DNA from: Clusia tigrina
Lineage: Eukaryota > Arthropoda > Insecta > Diptera > Clusiidae
Direction: 5' to 3'
NCBI GenBank assembly: GCA_920105625.2
Contig: CAKKTE020000348.1
Span: 245,410-309,409 of the forward strand
Length of the DNA stretch: 64,000 bases
Numbering within the stretch: the stretch's first letter is position 1; each line of letters starts with the position of its first letter. The notes beneath the pieces are model-generated. The model saw nothing but the letters and a program-made list of their open reading frames with translations, was not told the origin of the DNA and did no database searches. Below are positions 1 through 13,397 of this stretch, piece by piece. The position numbers were made by a program, and so were the translations under genes.

Positions 1-393
1 CGCTGTCGATTAGGGGGGTCTGCTGCCTTCTCTATGTCTATATCTACCCCTATCTGCCTCAGCCGGCGTCGCAGCTTCTCTCAGTGTCTCTGTAGGCGTC
101 TCAGTAGCTGCCGCTATCGATTGCGGGGTCTGCTGCCTTCTCTATGCCTATATCTACCCCTATCTGCCTCAGCCGGCGTCGCAGCCTCTCTCAGTGTCTC
201 TGTAGGCGTCTCAGTAGCTGCCGCTATCGATTGCGGGGTCTGCTGCATTCTCTATGCCTATATCTACCCCTATCTGCCTCAGTCGGTGTCTCACTCGGCG
301 TTGCAGCCTCTGTCAGTGTCTCTGTAGGCGTCTCAGTCGCTGCCGCTGTCGATTGGGGGTCTGCTGCCTTCTCTATGCTTATATCTACCCCTA
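1..393. repeat. Higher-order copy a (offset 3615 bp)
   Basis: By eye this stretch is identical to 3616-4008, including the rare TATGTCTATATC monomer, two CAGCCGGCGTCGC monomers and the CACTCGGCGTTGC monomer. Identity stops at position 394, where one copy reads CTATCTGCC and the other CTACCTCTTTC. The left end is set by the window edge. Confidence 0.85.
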
Positions 394-1970
394 TCTGCCT
401 CTGTCAGCGTCTCTGTAGGCGTCTCATTCGCTGCCGCTGCCGATTGGGGTGTCTGCTGCCTTCTCTATGCCAATATCTACCCCTATCTGCCTCAGTCGAC
501 CTCGCAGCCTCTGTCAGCGTCTCTGTAGGCGTCTCAGTCGGTGCCGCTGTCGATTAGGGGGGTCTGCTGCCTTCTCTATGCCTATATCTACCCCTACCTC
601 TTTCAGTCGGCATCTCAGTCTGCGTCGCAGCCTCTGTCAGCGTCTCTGTAGGTGTCTTAGTCGCTGCCGCTGTCTATTGGGGGGGTCTGCTGCTTTCTCT
701 ATGCCAATATCTACCCCTATCTGCCTCAGTTGGCGTCGCAGCCTATGTCTGCGTCTCTGTAGGCATCTCAGTCGGTGCCACTGTCGATTGGGGGGTCTGC
801 TGCCTTCTCTATGCCTATAGCTACCCCTATCTGCCGCAGTCGGCGTCTCAGTCGGCGTAGCAGCCTCTGTCAGCGTCTCTGAAGGCGTCTCAGTCACTGC
901 CACTATCGAGTAGGGGAGTCTGCTGCCTTCTCTATGCCTATATCTACCCCTATCTGCCTCAGTCGGCGTCTCAGTCGGCGTCGCAGCCTCTGTCAGCGTC
1001 TCTGTAGGTGTCTCAGTCGCTGCCGCTGTCTATTGGGGGGTCTGCTGCCTTCTCTATGCCAATATCTACCCCTATTTGCCTCAGTCGGCATCGCAGCCCC
1101 TGTCAGCGTCTCTGTAGGTGTCGCAGTCGGTGCCGCTGTCGATTGGGGGGTTTGATGCCTTCTCTATGCCTATATCTACCACTATCTGCCTCAGTCGGCG
1201 TCGAAGCCTCTGTCAGCGGCTCTGAAGGTATCTGAGTCGCTGCCGCTGTCGATTGGGGGGTCTGCTGCCTTCTCTATGCCTATATCTACCCCTATCTGCC
1301 TCAGTCGGCGTCTCAGTCGGCGTAGCAGCCTCTGTCAGCGTCTCTGAAGGCGTCTAAATCACTGCCGCTGTCGATTAGGGGGGTCTGCTGCCTTCTCTAT
1401 GCCTATATCTACCCCTATCTGCCTCAGCCGGCGTCTCAGTCGGCGTCGCAGCCTATGTCTGCGTCTCTGTAGGTGTCTCAGTCGGTGCCACTGTCGCTTG
1501 GGGGGGTCTGCTGCTTTCTCTATGCCTATATCTACCCCTATCTGCCTCAGTTGGCGTCGCAGCCTATGTCTGCGTCTCTGTAGGTCGATTGGGGGTCTGC
1601 TGCCTTCTCTATTCCTATATCTACTCCTCTCTGCCTCAGTCGGCGTCTCAGTCGGTGTCGCAGCCTCAGTCAGCGTCTCTGTATGCGTCTCATTCGCTGC
1701 CGCTGTCGATTTGGGAGGTCTGCTGCTTTCTCTATGCCTATATCTACCCCTATCTGCCTCTGTCAGCGTCTCTGTAGGCGTCTCATTCGCTGCCGCTGTC
1801 GATTGGGGTGTCTGCTGCCTTCTCTATGCCAATATCTACCCCTATCTGCCTCAGTCGGCCTCGCACCCTCTGTCAGCGTCTCTGTAGGCGTCTCAGTCAC
1901 TGCCGCTGTCGATTAGGGGGGTCTGCTGCCTTCTCTATGCCTATATCTACCCCTATCTGCCTCAGTCTGC

Positions 1971-2042
1971 GTCGCAGCCTCTGTCAACGTCGCAGCCTCT
2001 GTCAGCGTCGCAGCCTCTGTCAGCGTCGCAGCCTCTGTCAGC
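1971..2042. repeat. Four tandem 18-bp units inside one monomer
   Basis: GTCGCAGCCTCTGTCAGC occurs four times without a gap (first copy ends in CAAC). Ordinary monomers have one copy. Confidence 0.95.
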
Positions 2043-3615
2043 GTCTCTCTAGGCGTCTCAGTCGCTGTCGCTGTCGATTGGGGGGTCTGCTGCCTTCTCT
2101 ATGCCTATATCTACTCCTCTCTGCCTCAGTCGGCGTCTCAGTCGGCGTCGCAGCCTCTGTCAGCGTCTCTGTAGGCATCTCATTCGCTGCCGCTGTCGAT
2201 TGGGGGGGTCTGCTGCCTTGTCTATGCCTATATCTACCCCTATCTGCCTCAGTCGGCGTCTCAGTCGGCGTCGCAGCCTTTGTCTGCGACTCTGTAGGTG
2301 TCTCAGTCGGTGCCGCTGTCGATTGGGTGTCTGCTGCCTTCTCTATGCCTATATCTACCCCTATCTGCCTCAGTTGGCGTCGCAGCCTATGTCTGCGTCT
2401 CTGTAGGTGTCTCAGTCGGTGCCACTGTCGACTGGGGGGTCTGCTGCCTTCTCTATGCCTATATCTACCCCTATCTGCCTCAGTCGGCGTCTCAGTCGGC
2501 GTCGGAGCCTCTGTCAGCGTCAATGTAGGCGTCTCAGTCGCTGCCGCTGTCGATTTGGGAGGTCTGCTGCCTGATCTGTGGATATTCCTACCCCTATCTA
2601 CATCAGTCAGTGTCTCAGTCGGCGTCGCAGCCTCTGTCAGCGTCTCTTTAGGTGTCTCAGTCGGTGCCGCTGTCTATTGGGGGGGTCTGCTGCCTTCTCT
2701 ATGCCTATATCTACTCCTATCTGCCTCAGTCAGCGTCTCAGTCGGCGTCTCAGTCGGCGTCGCAGCCTATGTCTGCGTCTCTGTAGGTGTCTCAGTCGGT
2801 GCCGCTGTCGATTGGGGGTCTTCTGCCTTCTCTATGCCTATATCTACCCCTATCTGCCTCAGTCGGCCTCGCTGCCTCTATCAGCGTCTCTATAGGCGTC
2901 TCAGTCACTGCCGCTGTCGATTAGGAAGGTCTGCTGCCTTCTCTATGCCTATATCTACTCCTATCTGCCTCAGTCGGCGTCTCAGTCGGCGTCTCAGTCG
3001 GCGTCGCAGCCTATGTCTGCGTCTCTGTAGGTGTCTCAGTCGGTGCCGCTGTCGATTGGGGGTCTGCTGCCTTCTCTATGCCTATATCTACCCCTATCTG
3101 CCTCAGTCGGCGTCTCAGTCGGCGTCGCAGCCTCTGTCAGCGTCAATGTAGGCGTCTCAGTCGCTGCCGCTGTCGATTTGGGAGGTCTGCTGCCTGATCT
3201 GTGGATATTCCTACCCCTATCTACATCAGTCAGTGTCTCAGTCGGCGTCGCAGCCTCTGTCAGCGTCTCTGAAGGCGTCTCAGTCGCTGCTGCTGTCGAT
3301 TTGGGAGGTCTGCTGCTTTCTCTATGCCTATATCTACCCCTATCTGTCTCTGTCAGCGTCTCTCTAGGTGTCTCATTCGCTGCCGCTGTCGATTGGGGTG
3401 TCTGCTGCCTTCTCTATGCCAATATCTACCCCTATCTGCCTCAATCGGTGTCTCAGTCGGCGTCGCAGCCTATGTCTGCGTCTCTGTAGGTGTCTCAGTC
3501 GGTGCCACTGTCGATTGGGTGGTCTGCTGCCTTCTCTATGCCTATATCTACCCCTATCTGCCTCAGTCGACCTCGCAGCCTCTGTCAGCGTCTCTGCAGG
3601 CGTCTCAGTCACTGC

Positions 3616-4008
3616 CGCTGTCGATTAGGGGGGTCTGCTGCCTTCTCTATGTCTATATCTACCCCTATCTGCCTCAGCCGGCGTCGCAGCTTCTCTCAGT
3701 GTCTCTGTAGGCGTCTCAGTAGCTGCCGCTATCGATTGCGGGGTCTGCTGCCTTCTCTATGCCTATATCTACCCCTATCTGCCTCAGCCGGCGTCGCAGC
3801 CTCTCTCAGTGTCTCTGTAGGCGTCTCAGTAGCTGCCGCTATCGATTGCGGGGTCTGCTGCATTCTCTATGCCTATATCTACCCCTATCTGCCTCAGTCG
3901 GTGTCTCACTCGGCGTTGCAGCCTCTGTCAGTGTCTCTGTAGGCGTCTCAGTCGCTGCCGCTGTCGATTGGGGGTCTGCTGCCTTCTCTATGCTTATATC
4001 TACCCCTA
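3616..4008. repeat. Higher-order copy b (offset 3615 bp)
   Basis: Second copy of 1-393, with the same order of four variant monomers. The sequence to the left of this copy cannot be compared because its partner lies outside the window. Confidence 0.85.
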
Positions 4009-4749
4009 CCTCTTTCAGTCGGTATCTCAGTCTGCGTCGCAGCCTCTGTCAGCGTCTCTGTAGGTGTCTCAGTCGGTGCCGCTGTCGATTGGGGGTCTGC
4101 TGCCTTCTCTATGCCTATATCTACCCCTATCTGCCTCAGTCGGCGTCGCAGCCTCTGTCAGCGTTTCTGTAGGCGTGTCAGTCGGGGCCGCTGCCGATTG
4201 GGCGGTCTGCTGCCTTCTCTGTGCCTATCTCTATCCCTATCTGCCTCAGTCGGTATCTCAGTCGGCGTCGCAGCCTTTGTCAGCGTCAATGTAGGCGTCT
4301 CAGTCGCTGCCGCTGTCGATTTGGGAGGTCTGCTGCCAGATCTGTGGATATTCCTACCCCTATCTACCTCAGTCAGAGTCTCAGTCGGTGTCGCAGCCTC
4401 TGTCAGCGTCTCTGAAGGCGTCTCAGTCGCTGCTGCTGTCGATTTGGGAGGTCTGCTGCTTTCTCTATGCCTATATCTACCCCTATCTGCCTCTGTCAGC
4501 GTCTCTGTAGGCGTCTCATTAGCTGCCGCTGTCGATTGGGGTGTCTGATGCCTTCTCTATGCCAATATCTACCCCTATCTGCCTCAGTCGGCCTCGCAGC
4601 CTCTGTCAGCGTCTCTGTAGGCTTCTCAGTCACTGCCGCTGTCGATTAGGGGGGTCTGCTGCCTTCCCTATGCCTATATCTACCCCTATCTGCCTCAGTC
4701 GGTGTCTCAGTCGGCGTCGCAGCCTCTGTCAGCGTCTCTGTAGGCGTCT

Positions 4750-5690
4750 CATTCTCTGCCGCTCTCGATTGGGGGTCTGCTGCCTTCTCTATGCCTATAT
4801 CTACTCCTCTCTGCCTCAGTCGGCGTCTCAGTCGGCGTCGCAGCCTCTGTCAGCGTCTCTGTAGGCGTCTCATTCGCTGCCGCTGTCGATTGGGGTGTCT
4901 GCTGCCTTCTCTATGCCAATATCTACCACTATCTGCCTCAGTCGGCGTCTCAGTCGGCGTCGCAGCCTGTGTCAGCGTCTCTGTACGTGTCGCAGTCGGT
5001 GCCGCTGTCGATTGGGGGTCTGCTGCCTTCTCTATGCCAATATCGACCCCTATCTGCCTCATTCGGCCTCGCAGCCTCTGTCAGCGTCTCTGTAGGCTTC
5101 TCAGTCGGTGCCACTGTCGATTGGGGGGTCTGCTGCTTTCTCAATGCCTATATCAGCTACTATCTGCCTCAGTTGGCGTCGCAGCCTATGTGTGCGTCTC
5201 TGTAGGTGTCTCAGTCGGTGCCACTGTCAATTGGGGGGTCTGCTGCCTTCTCTATGCCTATATCTACCCCTATCTGCCTCAGTCGGCGTCTCAGTCGGCG
5301 TCGCAGCCTCTGTCAGCGTCTCTTTAGGTGTCTTAGTCGCTGCCGCTGTCTATTGGGGGGGGGGGGGGGGTCTGCTGCTTTCTCTATGCCAATATCTACC
5401 CCTATCTGCCTCAGTTGGCGTCGCAGCCTATGTCTGCGTCTCTGTAGGTGTCTCAGTCGGTGCCACTGTCGATTGGGTGGTCTGCTGCCTTCTCTATGCC
5501 TATATCTACCCCTATCTGCTTCAGTCGGCGTCTCAGTCGGCGTCGCAGCCTCTGTCAGCGTCTCTGTAGGCGTCTCATTCGCTGCCGCTGTCGATTGGGG
5601 TGTCTGCTGCCTTCTCTATGCCAATATCTACCCCTATCTGCCTCAGTCGGCCTCGCAGCCTCTGTCAGCGTCTCTGAAGGCGTCTGAGTC
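4750..5690. repeat. Satellite module, copy 1 of about 0.9-1.2 kb
   Basis: Ordered variant monomers (CTCTCGATTGGGGG, TACTCCTCTCTGCC, TACCACTATCTGCC, ATATCGACCCC, TATGTGTGCGTC, then a GTCTATT long-G monomer). They recur in the same order about 2236 bp downstream (6985-7926) and again near 10240-11180 and 15530-16470. The register slips by about 10 bp after the long G-tract at 5355. Confidence 0.75.
5355..5370. repeat. G16 tract at monomer junction
   Basis: Longest pure G run in the satellite. It sits after GTCTATT and before TCTGCTGCTTTCTC, where ordinary monomers have five to seven Gs after GTCGATT. Confidence 0.95.
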
Positions 5691-6984
5691 ACTGCCGCTG
5701 TCGATTAGGGGGGTCTGCTGCCTTCTCTATGCCTATATCTACCCCTATCTGCCTCAGTCGGCGTCTCAGTCGGCGTCGCAGCCTATGTCTGCGTCTCTGT
5801 AGGTGTCTCAGTCGGTGCCACTGTCGATTGGGGGGTCTGCTGCTTTCTCTATGCCTATATCTACCCCTATCTGCCTCAGTTGGCGTCGCAGCCTATGTCT
5901 GCGTCTCTGTAGGTGTCTCAGTCGGTGCCACTGTCGATTGGGGGGGTCTGCTGGCTTCTCTATGCCTATATCTACCCCTATCTGCCTCAGTCGGCGTCTC
6001 AGTCGGCGTAGCAGCCTCTGTCAGCGTCTCTGTAGGTGTCTCAGTCGGTGCCACTGTCCATTGGGGGGGTCTGCTGGTTTCTCTATGCCTATATCTACCC
6101 CTATCTGCCTCAGTTGGCGTCGCAGCCTATGTCTGCGTCTCTGTAGGTGTCTCAGTCGGTGCCACTGTCGATTGGGGGGGTCTGCTGCCTTCTCTATGCC
6201 TATATCTACCCCTACCTCTTTCAGTCGGCATCTCAGTCTGCGTCGCAGCCTCTGTCAGCGTCGCAGCCTCTGTCAGCGTCTCTCTAGGCGTCTCAGTCGC
6301 TGCCGCTGTCGATTGGGGGGTCTGCTGCCTTCTCTATGCCTATATCTACCCCTATCTGCCTCAGTCGGTGTCTCAGTCAGCTTCGCAGCCTCTGTAAGCG
6401 TCTCTGTAGGCGTCTCAGTCGCCGCCGCTGTCGATTGGGCTTCTGCTGCCTTCTCTATTCCTATATCTACTCCTCTCTGCCTCAGTCGGCGTCTCAGTCG
6501 GCGTCGCAGCCTCTGTCAGCGTCTCTGTAGGCGTCTCATTCGCTGCCGCTGTCGATTGGGGGGGTCTGCTGCCTTCTCTGTGCCTATCTCTATCCCTATC
6601 TGCCTCAGTCGGTGTCTCAGTCGGCGTCGCAGCCTCTGTCAGCGTCAATGTAGGCGTCTCAGTTGCTGCCGCTGTCGATTTGGGAGGTCTGCTGCCTGAT
6701 TTGTGGATATTCCTACCCCTATCTACCTCAGTCAGTGTCTCAGTCGGTGTCGCAGCCTCTGTCAGCGTCTCTGAAGGCGTCTCAGTCGCTGCTGCTGTCG
6801 ATTTGGGAGGTCTGCTGCTTTCTCTATGCCTATATCTACCCCTATCTGACTCTGTCAGCGTCTCTGTAGGCGTCTCATTAGCTGCCGCTGTCGATTGGGG
6901 TGTCTGCTGCCTTCTCTATGCCAATATCTACCCCTATCTGCCTCAGTCGGCCTCGCAGTCTCTGTCAGCGTCTCTGTAGGCGTC

Positions 6985-7926
6985 TCATTCGCTGCCGCTC
7001 TCGATTGGGGGTCTGCTGCCTTCTCTATGCCTATATCTACTCCTCTCTGCCTCAGTCGGCGTCTCAGTCGGCGTCGCAGCCTCTGTCAGCGTCTCTGTAG
7101 GCGTCTCATTCGCTGCCGCTGTCGATTGGGGTGTCTGCTGCCTTCTCTATGCCAATATCTACCACTATCTGCCTCAGGCGGCGTCTCAGTCGGCGTCGCA
7201 GCCTGTGTCAGCGTCTCTGTACTTGTCGCAGTCGGTGCCGCTGTCGATTGGGGGTCTGCTGCCTTCTCTATGCTAATATCGACCCCTATCTGCCTCAGTC
7301 GGCCTCGCAGCCTCTGTCAGCGTCTCTGTAGGCTTCTCAGTCGGTGCCACTGTCGATTGGGGGGTCTGCTGCTTTCTCTATGCCTATATCTACCCCTATC
7401 TGCCTCAGTTGGCGTCGCAGCGTATGTGTGCGTCTCTGTAGGTGTCTCAGTCGGTGCCACTGTCGATTGGGGGGTCTGCTGCCTTCTCTATGCCTATATC
7501 TACCCCTATCTGCCTCAGTCGGCGTCTCAGTCGGCGTCGCAGCCTCTGTCAGCGTCTCTTTAGGTGTCTTAGTCGCTGCCGCTGTCTATTGGGGGGTCTG
7601 CTGCTTTCTCTATGCCAATATCTACCCCTATCTGCCTCAGTTGGCGTTGCAGCCTATGTCTGCGTCTCTGTAGGTGTCTCAGTCGGTGCCACTGTCGATT
7701 GGGTGGTCTGCTGCCTTCTCTATGCCTATATCTACTCCTATCTGCTTCAGTCGGCGTCTCAGTCGGCGTCGCAGCCTCTGTCAGCTTCTCTGTAGGCGTC
7801 TCATTCGCTGCCGCTGTCGATTGGGGTGTCTGCTGCCTTCTCTATGCCAATATCTACCCCTATCTGCCTCAGTCGGCCTCGCAGCCTCTGTCAGCGTCTC
7901 TGCAGGCGTCTCAGTCACTGCCGCTG
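6985..7926. repeat. Satellite module, copy 2
   Basis: Same monomer order as 4750-5690 at offset 2236, dropping to 2226 after the G-tract because this copy has six Gs where copy 1 has sixteen. A few private substitutions are present, for example GTACTTGTCGC here against GTACGTGTCGC in copy 1. Confidence 0.75.
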
Positions 7927-8254
7927 TCGATTCGGGGGGTCTGCTGCCTTCTCTATGCCTATATCTACCCCTATCTGCCTCAGCCGGCGTCGCAGCCTCT
8001 GTCAGCGTCTCTGTAGGCGTCTCATTCGCTGCCGCTGTCGATTGGGGTGTCTGCTGCCTTCTCTATGCCAATATCTACCCCTATCTGCCTCAGTCGGCCT
8101 CGCAGCGTCTGTCAGCGTCTCTGCAGGCGTCTCAGTCACTGCCCTGTCGATTCGGGGGGTCTGCTGCCTTCTCTATGCCTATATCTACCGATATCTGCCT
8201 CAGCCGGCGTCGCAGCTTCTCTCAGTGTCTCTGTAGGCGTCTCAGTAGCTGCCG

Positions 8255-11200
8255 CTGTCTATTGGGGGGGGGGGGGGGTCTGCTGCTTTCTCTTTGCCAA
8301 TATCTACCCCTATCTGCCTCAGTTGGCGTCGCAGCCTATGTCTGCGTCTCTGTAGGTGTCTCAGTCGGTGCCACTGTCGATTGGGGGGGTCTGCTGCCTT
8401 CTCTATGCCTATATCTACCCCTATCTGCCTCAGTCGGCGTCTCAGTCGGCGTAGCAGCCTCTGTCAGCGTCTCTGAAGGCGTCTCAGTCACTGCCACTAT
8501 CGAGTTGGGGGGTCTGCTGCCTTCTCTATGCCTATATCTACCCCTATCTGCCTCAGTCGGCGTCTCAGTCGGCGTCGCAGCCTCTGTCAGCGTCTCTGTA
8601 GGTGTCTCAGTCGCTGCCGCTGTCTATTGGGGGGTCTGCTGCCTTCTCTATGCCAATATCTACCCCTATTTGCCTCAGTCGGCGTCGCAGCCCCTATCAG
8701 CGTCTCTGTAGGTGTCTCAGTCGGTGCCGCTGTCGATTGTGGGGTTTGCTGCCTTCTCTTTGCCTATATCTACCACTATCTGCCTCAGTCGGCGTCGCAG
8801 CCTCTGTCAGCGGCTCTGAAGGTGTCTGAGTCGCTGCCGCTGTCGATTGGGGGGTCTGCTGCCTTCTCTATGCCTATATCTACCCCTATCTGCCTCAGTC
8901 GGCGTCTCAGTCGGCGTAGCAGCCTCTGTCAGCGTCTCTGAAGGCGTCTGAGTCACTGCCGCTGTCGATTAGGGGGGTCTGCTGCCTTCTCTATGCCTAT
9001 ATCTACCCCTATCTGCCTCAGTCGGCGTCTCAGTCGGCGTCGCAGCCTATGTCTGCGTCTCTGTAGGTGTCTCAGTCGGTGCCACTGTCGATTGGGGGGG
9101 TCTGCTGCTTTCTCTATGCCTATATCTACCCCTATCTGCCTCAGTTGGCGTCGCAGCCTATGTCTGCGTCTCTGTAGGTGTCTCAGTCGGTGCCACTGTC
9201 GATTGGGGGGTCTGCTGCCTTCTCTATGCCTATATCTACCCCTATCTGCCTCAATCGGCATCTCAGTCGGCGTAGCAGCCTCTGTCAGCGTCTCTGTAGG
9301 TGTCTCAGTCGGTGCCACTGTCCATTGGGGGGTCTGCTGGTTTCTCTATGCCTATATCTACCCCTATCTGCCTCAGTTGGCGTCGCAGCCTATGTCTGCG
9401 TCTCTGTAGGTGTCTCAGTCGGTGCCACTGTCGATTGGGGGGGTCTGCTGCTTTCTCTATGCCTATATCTACCCCTATCTGCCTCAGTTGGCGTCGCAGC
9501 CTATGTCTGCGTCTCTGTAGGTGTCTGAGTCGGTGCCACTGTCGATTGGGGGGGTCTGCTGCCTTCTCTATGCCTATATCTACCCCTACCTCTTTCAGTC
9601 GGCATCTCAGTCTGCGTCGCAGCCTCTGTCAGCGTCGCAGCCTATGTCTGCGTCTCTGTAGGTGTCTCAGTCGGTGCCGCTGTCGATTGGGGGGGTCTGC
9701 TGCCTTCTCTGTGCCTATCTCTATTCCTATCTGCCTCAGTCGGTGTCTCAGTCGGCGTCGCAGCCTCTGTCAGCGTCAATGTAGGCGTCTCAGTCGCTGC
9801 CGCTGTCGATTTGGGAGGTCTGCTGCCTGATCTGTGGATATTCCTACCCCTATCTACCTCAGTCAGTGTCTCAGTCGGTGTCGCAGCCTCTGTCAGCGTC
9901 TCTGAAGGCGTCTCAGTCGCTGCTGCTGTCGATTTGGGAGGTCTGCTGCTTTCTCTATGCCTATATCTACCCCTATCTGCCTCTGTCAGCGTCTCTGTAG
10001 GCGTCTCATTAGCTGCCGCTGTCGATTGGGGTGTCTGCTGTCTTCTCTATGCCAATATCTACCCCTATCTGCCTCAGTCGGCCTCGCAGTCTCTGTCAGC
10101 GTCTCTGTAGGCTTCTCAGTCACTGCCGCTGTCGATTAGGGGGGTCTTCTGCCTTCCCTATGCCTATATCTACCCCTATCTGCCTCAGTCGGTGTCTCAG
10201 TCGGCGTCGCAGCCTCTGTCAGCGTCTCTGTAGGCATCTCATTCGCTGCCGCTCTCGATTGGGGGTCTGCTGCCTTCTCTATGCCTATATCTACTCCTCC
10301 CTGCCTCAGTCGGCGTCTCAGTCGGCGTCGCAGCCTCTGTCAGCGTCTCTGTAGGCGTCTCATTCGCTGCCGCTGTCGATTGGGGTGTCTGCTGCCTTCT
10401 CTATGCCAATATCTACCACTATCTGCCTCAGTCGGCGTCTCAGTCGGCGTCGCAGCCTGTGTCAGCGTCTCTGTACGTGTCGCAGTCGGTGCCGCTGTCG
10501 ATTGGGGGTCTGCTGCCTTCTCTATGCCAATATCGACCCCTATCTGCCTCAGTCGGCCTCGCAGCCTCTGTCAGCGTCTCTGTAGGCTTCTCAGTCGGTG
10601 CCACTGTCGATTGGGGGGTCTGCTGCTTTCTCTATGCCTATATCTACCCCTATCTGCCTCAGTTGGCGTCGCAGCCTATGTGTGCGTCTCTGTAGGTGTC
10701 TCAGTCGGTGCCACTGTCGATTGGGGGATCTGCTGCCTTCTCTATGCCTATATCTACCCCTATCTGCCTCAGTCGGCGTCGCAGCCTCTGTCAGCGTCTC
10801 TTTAGGTGTCTTAGTCGCTGCCGCTGTCTATTGGGGGGGTCTGCTGCTTTCTTTATGCCAATATCTACCCCTATCTGCCTCAGTTGGCGTCGCAGCCTAT
10901 GTCTGCGTCTCTGTAGGTGTCTCAGTCGGTGCCACTGTCGATTGGGTGGTCTGCTGCCTTCTCTATGCCTATATCTACTCCTATCTGCTTCAGTCGGCGT
11001 CTCAGTCGGCGTCGCAGCCTCTGCCAGCGTCTCTGTAGGCGTCTCATTCGCTGCCGCTGTCGATTGGGGTGTCTGCTGCCTTCTCTATGCCAATATCTAC
11101 CCCTATCTGCCTCAGTCGGCCTCGCAGCCTCTATCAGCGTCTCTGCAGGCGTCTCAGTCACTGCCGCTGTCGATTCGGGGGGTCTGCTGCCTTCTCTATG

Positions 11201-13150
11201 CCTATATCTACCCCTATCTGCCTCAGCCGGCGTCGCAGCTTCTCTCAGTGTCTCTGTAGGCGTCTCAGTAGCTGCCGCTATCGATTGCTGGGGCTGCTGC
11301 CTTCTCTATGCCTATATCTACCCCCTATCTGCCTCAGCCGGCGTCGCAGCCTCTCTCAGTGTCTGTGTAGGCGTCTCAGTAGCTGCCGCTATCGATTGCG
11401 GGGTCTGCTGCATTCTCTATGCCTATATCTACCCCTATCTGCCTCAGTCGACGTCTCAGTCGGCGTTGCAGCCTCTGTCAGTGTCTCTGTAGGCGTCTCA
11501 GTCGCTGCCGCTGTCGATTGGGGGGTCTGCTGCCTTCTCTATGCTTATATCTACGCCTACCTCTTTCAGTCGGCATCTCAGTCTGCGTCGCAGCCTCTGT
11601 CAGCGTCTCTCTAGGCGTCTCAGTCGCTGCCGCTGTCGATTGGGGGGTCTGCTGCCTTCTCTATGCCAATATCTACCCCTACCTCTTTCAGTCGGCATCT
11701 CAGTCTGCGTCGCTGCCTCTGTCAGCGTCTCTGTAGGCGTCTCATTCGCTGCCGCTGTCGATTGGGGTGTCTGCTGCCTTCTCTATGCCAATATCTACCC
11801 CTATCTGCCTCAGTCGGCCTCGCAACCTCTGTCAGCGTCTATGTAGGCTTCTCAGTCGGTGCCACTGTCGATTGGGGGGTCTGCTGCTTTCTCTATGCCT
11901 ATATCTACCCCTATCTGCCTCAGTTGGCGTCGCAGCCTATGTGTGCGTCTCTGTAGGTGTCTCAGTCGGTGCCACTGTCGATTGGGGGGTCTGCTGCCTT
12001 CTCTATGCCTATATCTACCCCTATCTGCCTCAGTCGGCGTCTCAGTCGGCGTCGCAGCCTCTGTCAGCGTCTCTTTAGGTGTCTTAGTCGCTGCCGCTGT
12101 CGATTGGGGGGTCTGCTGCTTTCTCTATGCCTATATCTACCCCTATCTGCCTCAGTTGGCGTCGCAGCCTATGTGTGCGTCTCTGTAGGTGTCTCAGTCG
12201 GTGCCACTGTCGATTGGGGGGTCTGCTGCCTTCTCTATGCCTATATCTACTCCTATCTGCTTCAGTCGGCGTCTCAGTCGGCGTCGCAGCCTCTGTCAGC
12301 GTCTCTGTAGGCGTCTCTGTAGGCGTCCCAGTCGCTGCCGCTGTCGATTGGGGGGTCTGCTGCCTTCTCTGTGCCTATATCTACCCCTATCTGCCTCAGC
12401 CAGCGTCTCAGTCGGTGTCGCAGCCTCTGTCAGCGTCACTGTAGACATCTCAGACGCTGCCGCTGTCGATTTGGGAGGTCTGCTACCTGATCTGTACCTA
12501 TTCCTACCCCTGTCTACCTCAGTCAGTGTCTCAGTCGGCGTCGCAGCCTCAGTCAGCGTCTCTGTAGGCGTCTTTTCGCTGCCGCTGTCGATTTGGGAGG
12601 TCTGCTGCTTTCTCTATGCCTATATCTACCCCTATCTGCCTCTGTTAGCGTCTCTGTAGGCGTCTCATTCGCTGCCGCTGTCGATTGGGGTGTCTGCTGC
12701 CTTCTCTATGCCAATATCTACCCCTATCTGCCTCAGTCGGCCTCTCAGCCTCTGTCAGCGTCTCTGTAGGCGTCTCAGTCACTGCCGCTGTCGATTAGGG
12801 GGGGTCTGTTGCCTTCTCTATGCCTATATTTACCCCTATCTGCCTCAGTCGGCGTCTCAGTCCGCGTCGCAGCCTATGTCTGCGTCTCTGTAGGTATCTC
12901 AGTCGGTGCCGCTGTCGATTCGGGGTCTGCTGCCTTCTCTATGCCTATATCTACCCCTATCTGCCTCAGTTGGCGTCGCAGCCTATGTCTGCGTCTCTGT
13001 AGGTGTCTCATTCGCTGCCGCTGTCGATTGGGGTGTCTGCTGCCTTCTCTATGCCTATATCTACCCCTATCTGCCTCAGCCGGCGTCGCAGCCTCTCTCA
13101 GTGTCTCTGTAGACGTCTCAGTAGCTGGCGCTGTCGATTGGGGGGTCTGC
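8255..13150. repeat. About 5 kb higher-order unit, copy 1
   Basis: Roughly 40 monomers in an order that recurs in 13375-18440. Corresponding landmarks lie 5119-5120 bp apart at the left (G-tract 8264 and 13384; 8602 and 13721) and 5288-5290 bp apart over the right two thirds (10281 and 15571; 11541 and 16829; 12690 and 17979; 13003 and 18292). The change in offset reflects gain or loss of monomers near 9.6-10.1 / 14.7-15.4 kb. Similarity ends at about 13150. Confidence 0.85.
8264..8278. repeat. G15 tract
   Basis: Follows GTCTATT and precedes the TCTGCTGCTTTCTCTTTGCC monomer. It is also near the left end of the 5 kb higher-order unit. Confidence 0.95.
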
Positions 13151-13383
13151 TGCCTTCTCTATGCCTATATCTACCCCTACCTCTTTCAGTCGACATCTCA
13201 GTCTGCGTCGCAGCCTCTGTTAGCGTCTCTCTAGGCGTCTCAGTCGCTGCCGCTGTCGATTGGGGGGTCTTCTGCCTTCTCTATGCCTATATCTACTCCT
13301 AAATCTTTCAGTCGGCATCTCAGTCTGCGTCGCAGCCTCTGTCAGCGTCTCTGTAGGTGTCTTAGTCGCTGCCGCTGTCTATT

Positions 13384-13397
13384 GGGGGGGGGGGGGG
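13384..13397. repeat. G14 tract
   Basis: Counterpart of the 8264 tract in the second 5 kb unit, one G shorter. Confidence 0.95.

Noticed and set aside
2038..2523. Minus-strand frames rich in TETPTEADRGRYRHREGSRPP-type repeats
   Set aside because: They are the complement of the satellite, occur wherever the monomer does, and resemble low-complexity mucin-like proteins only by composition.
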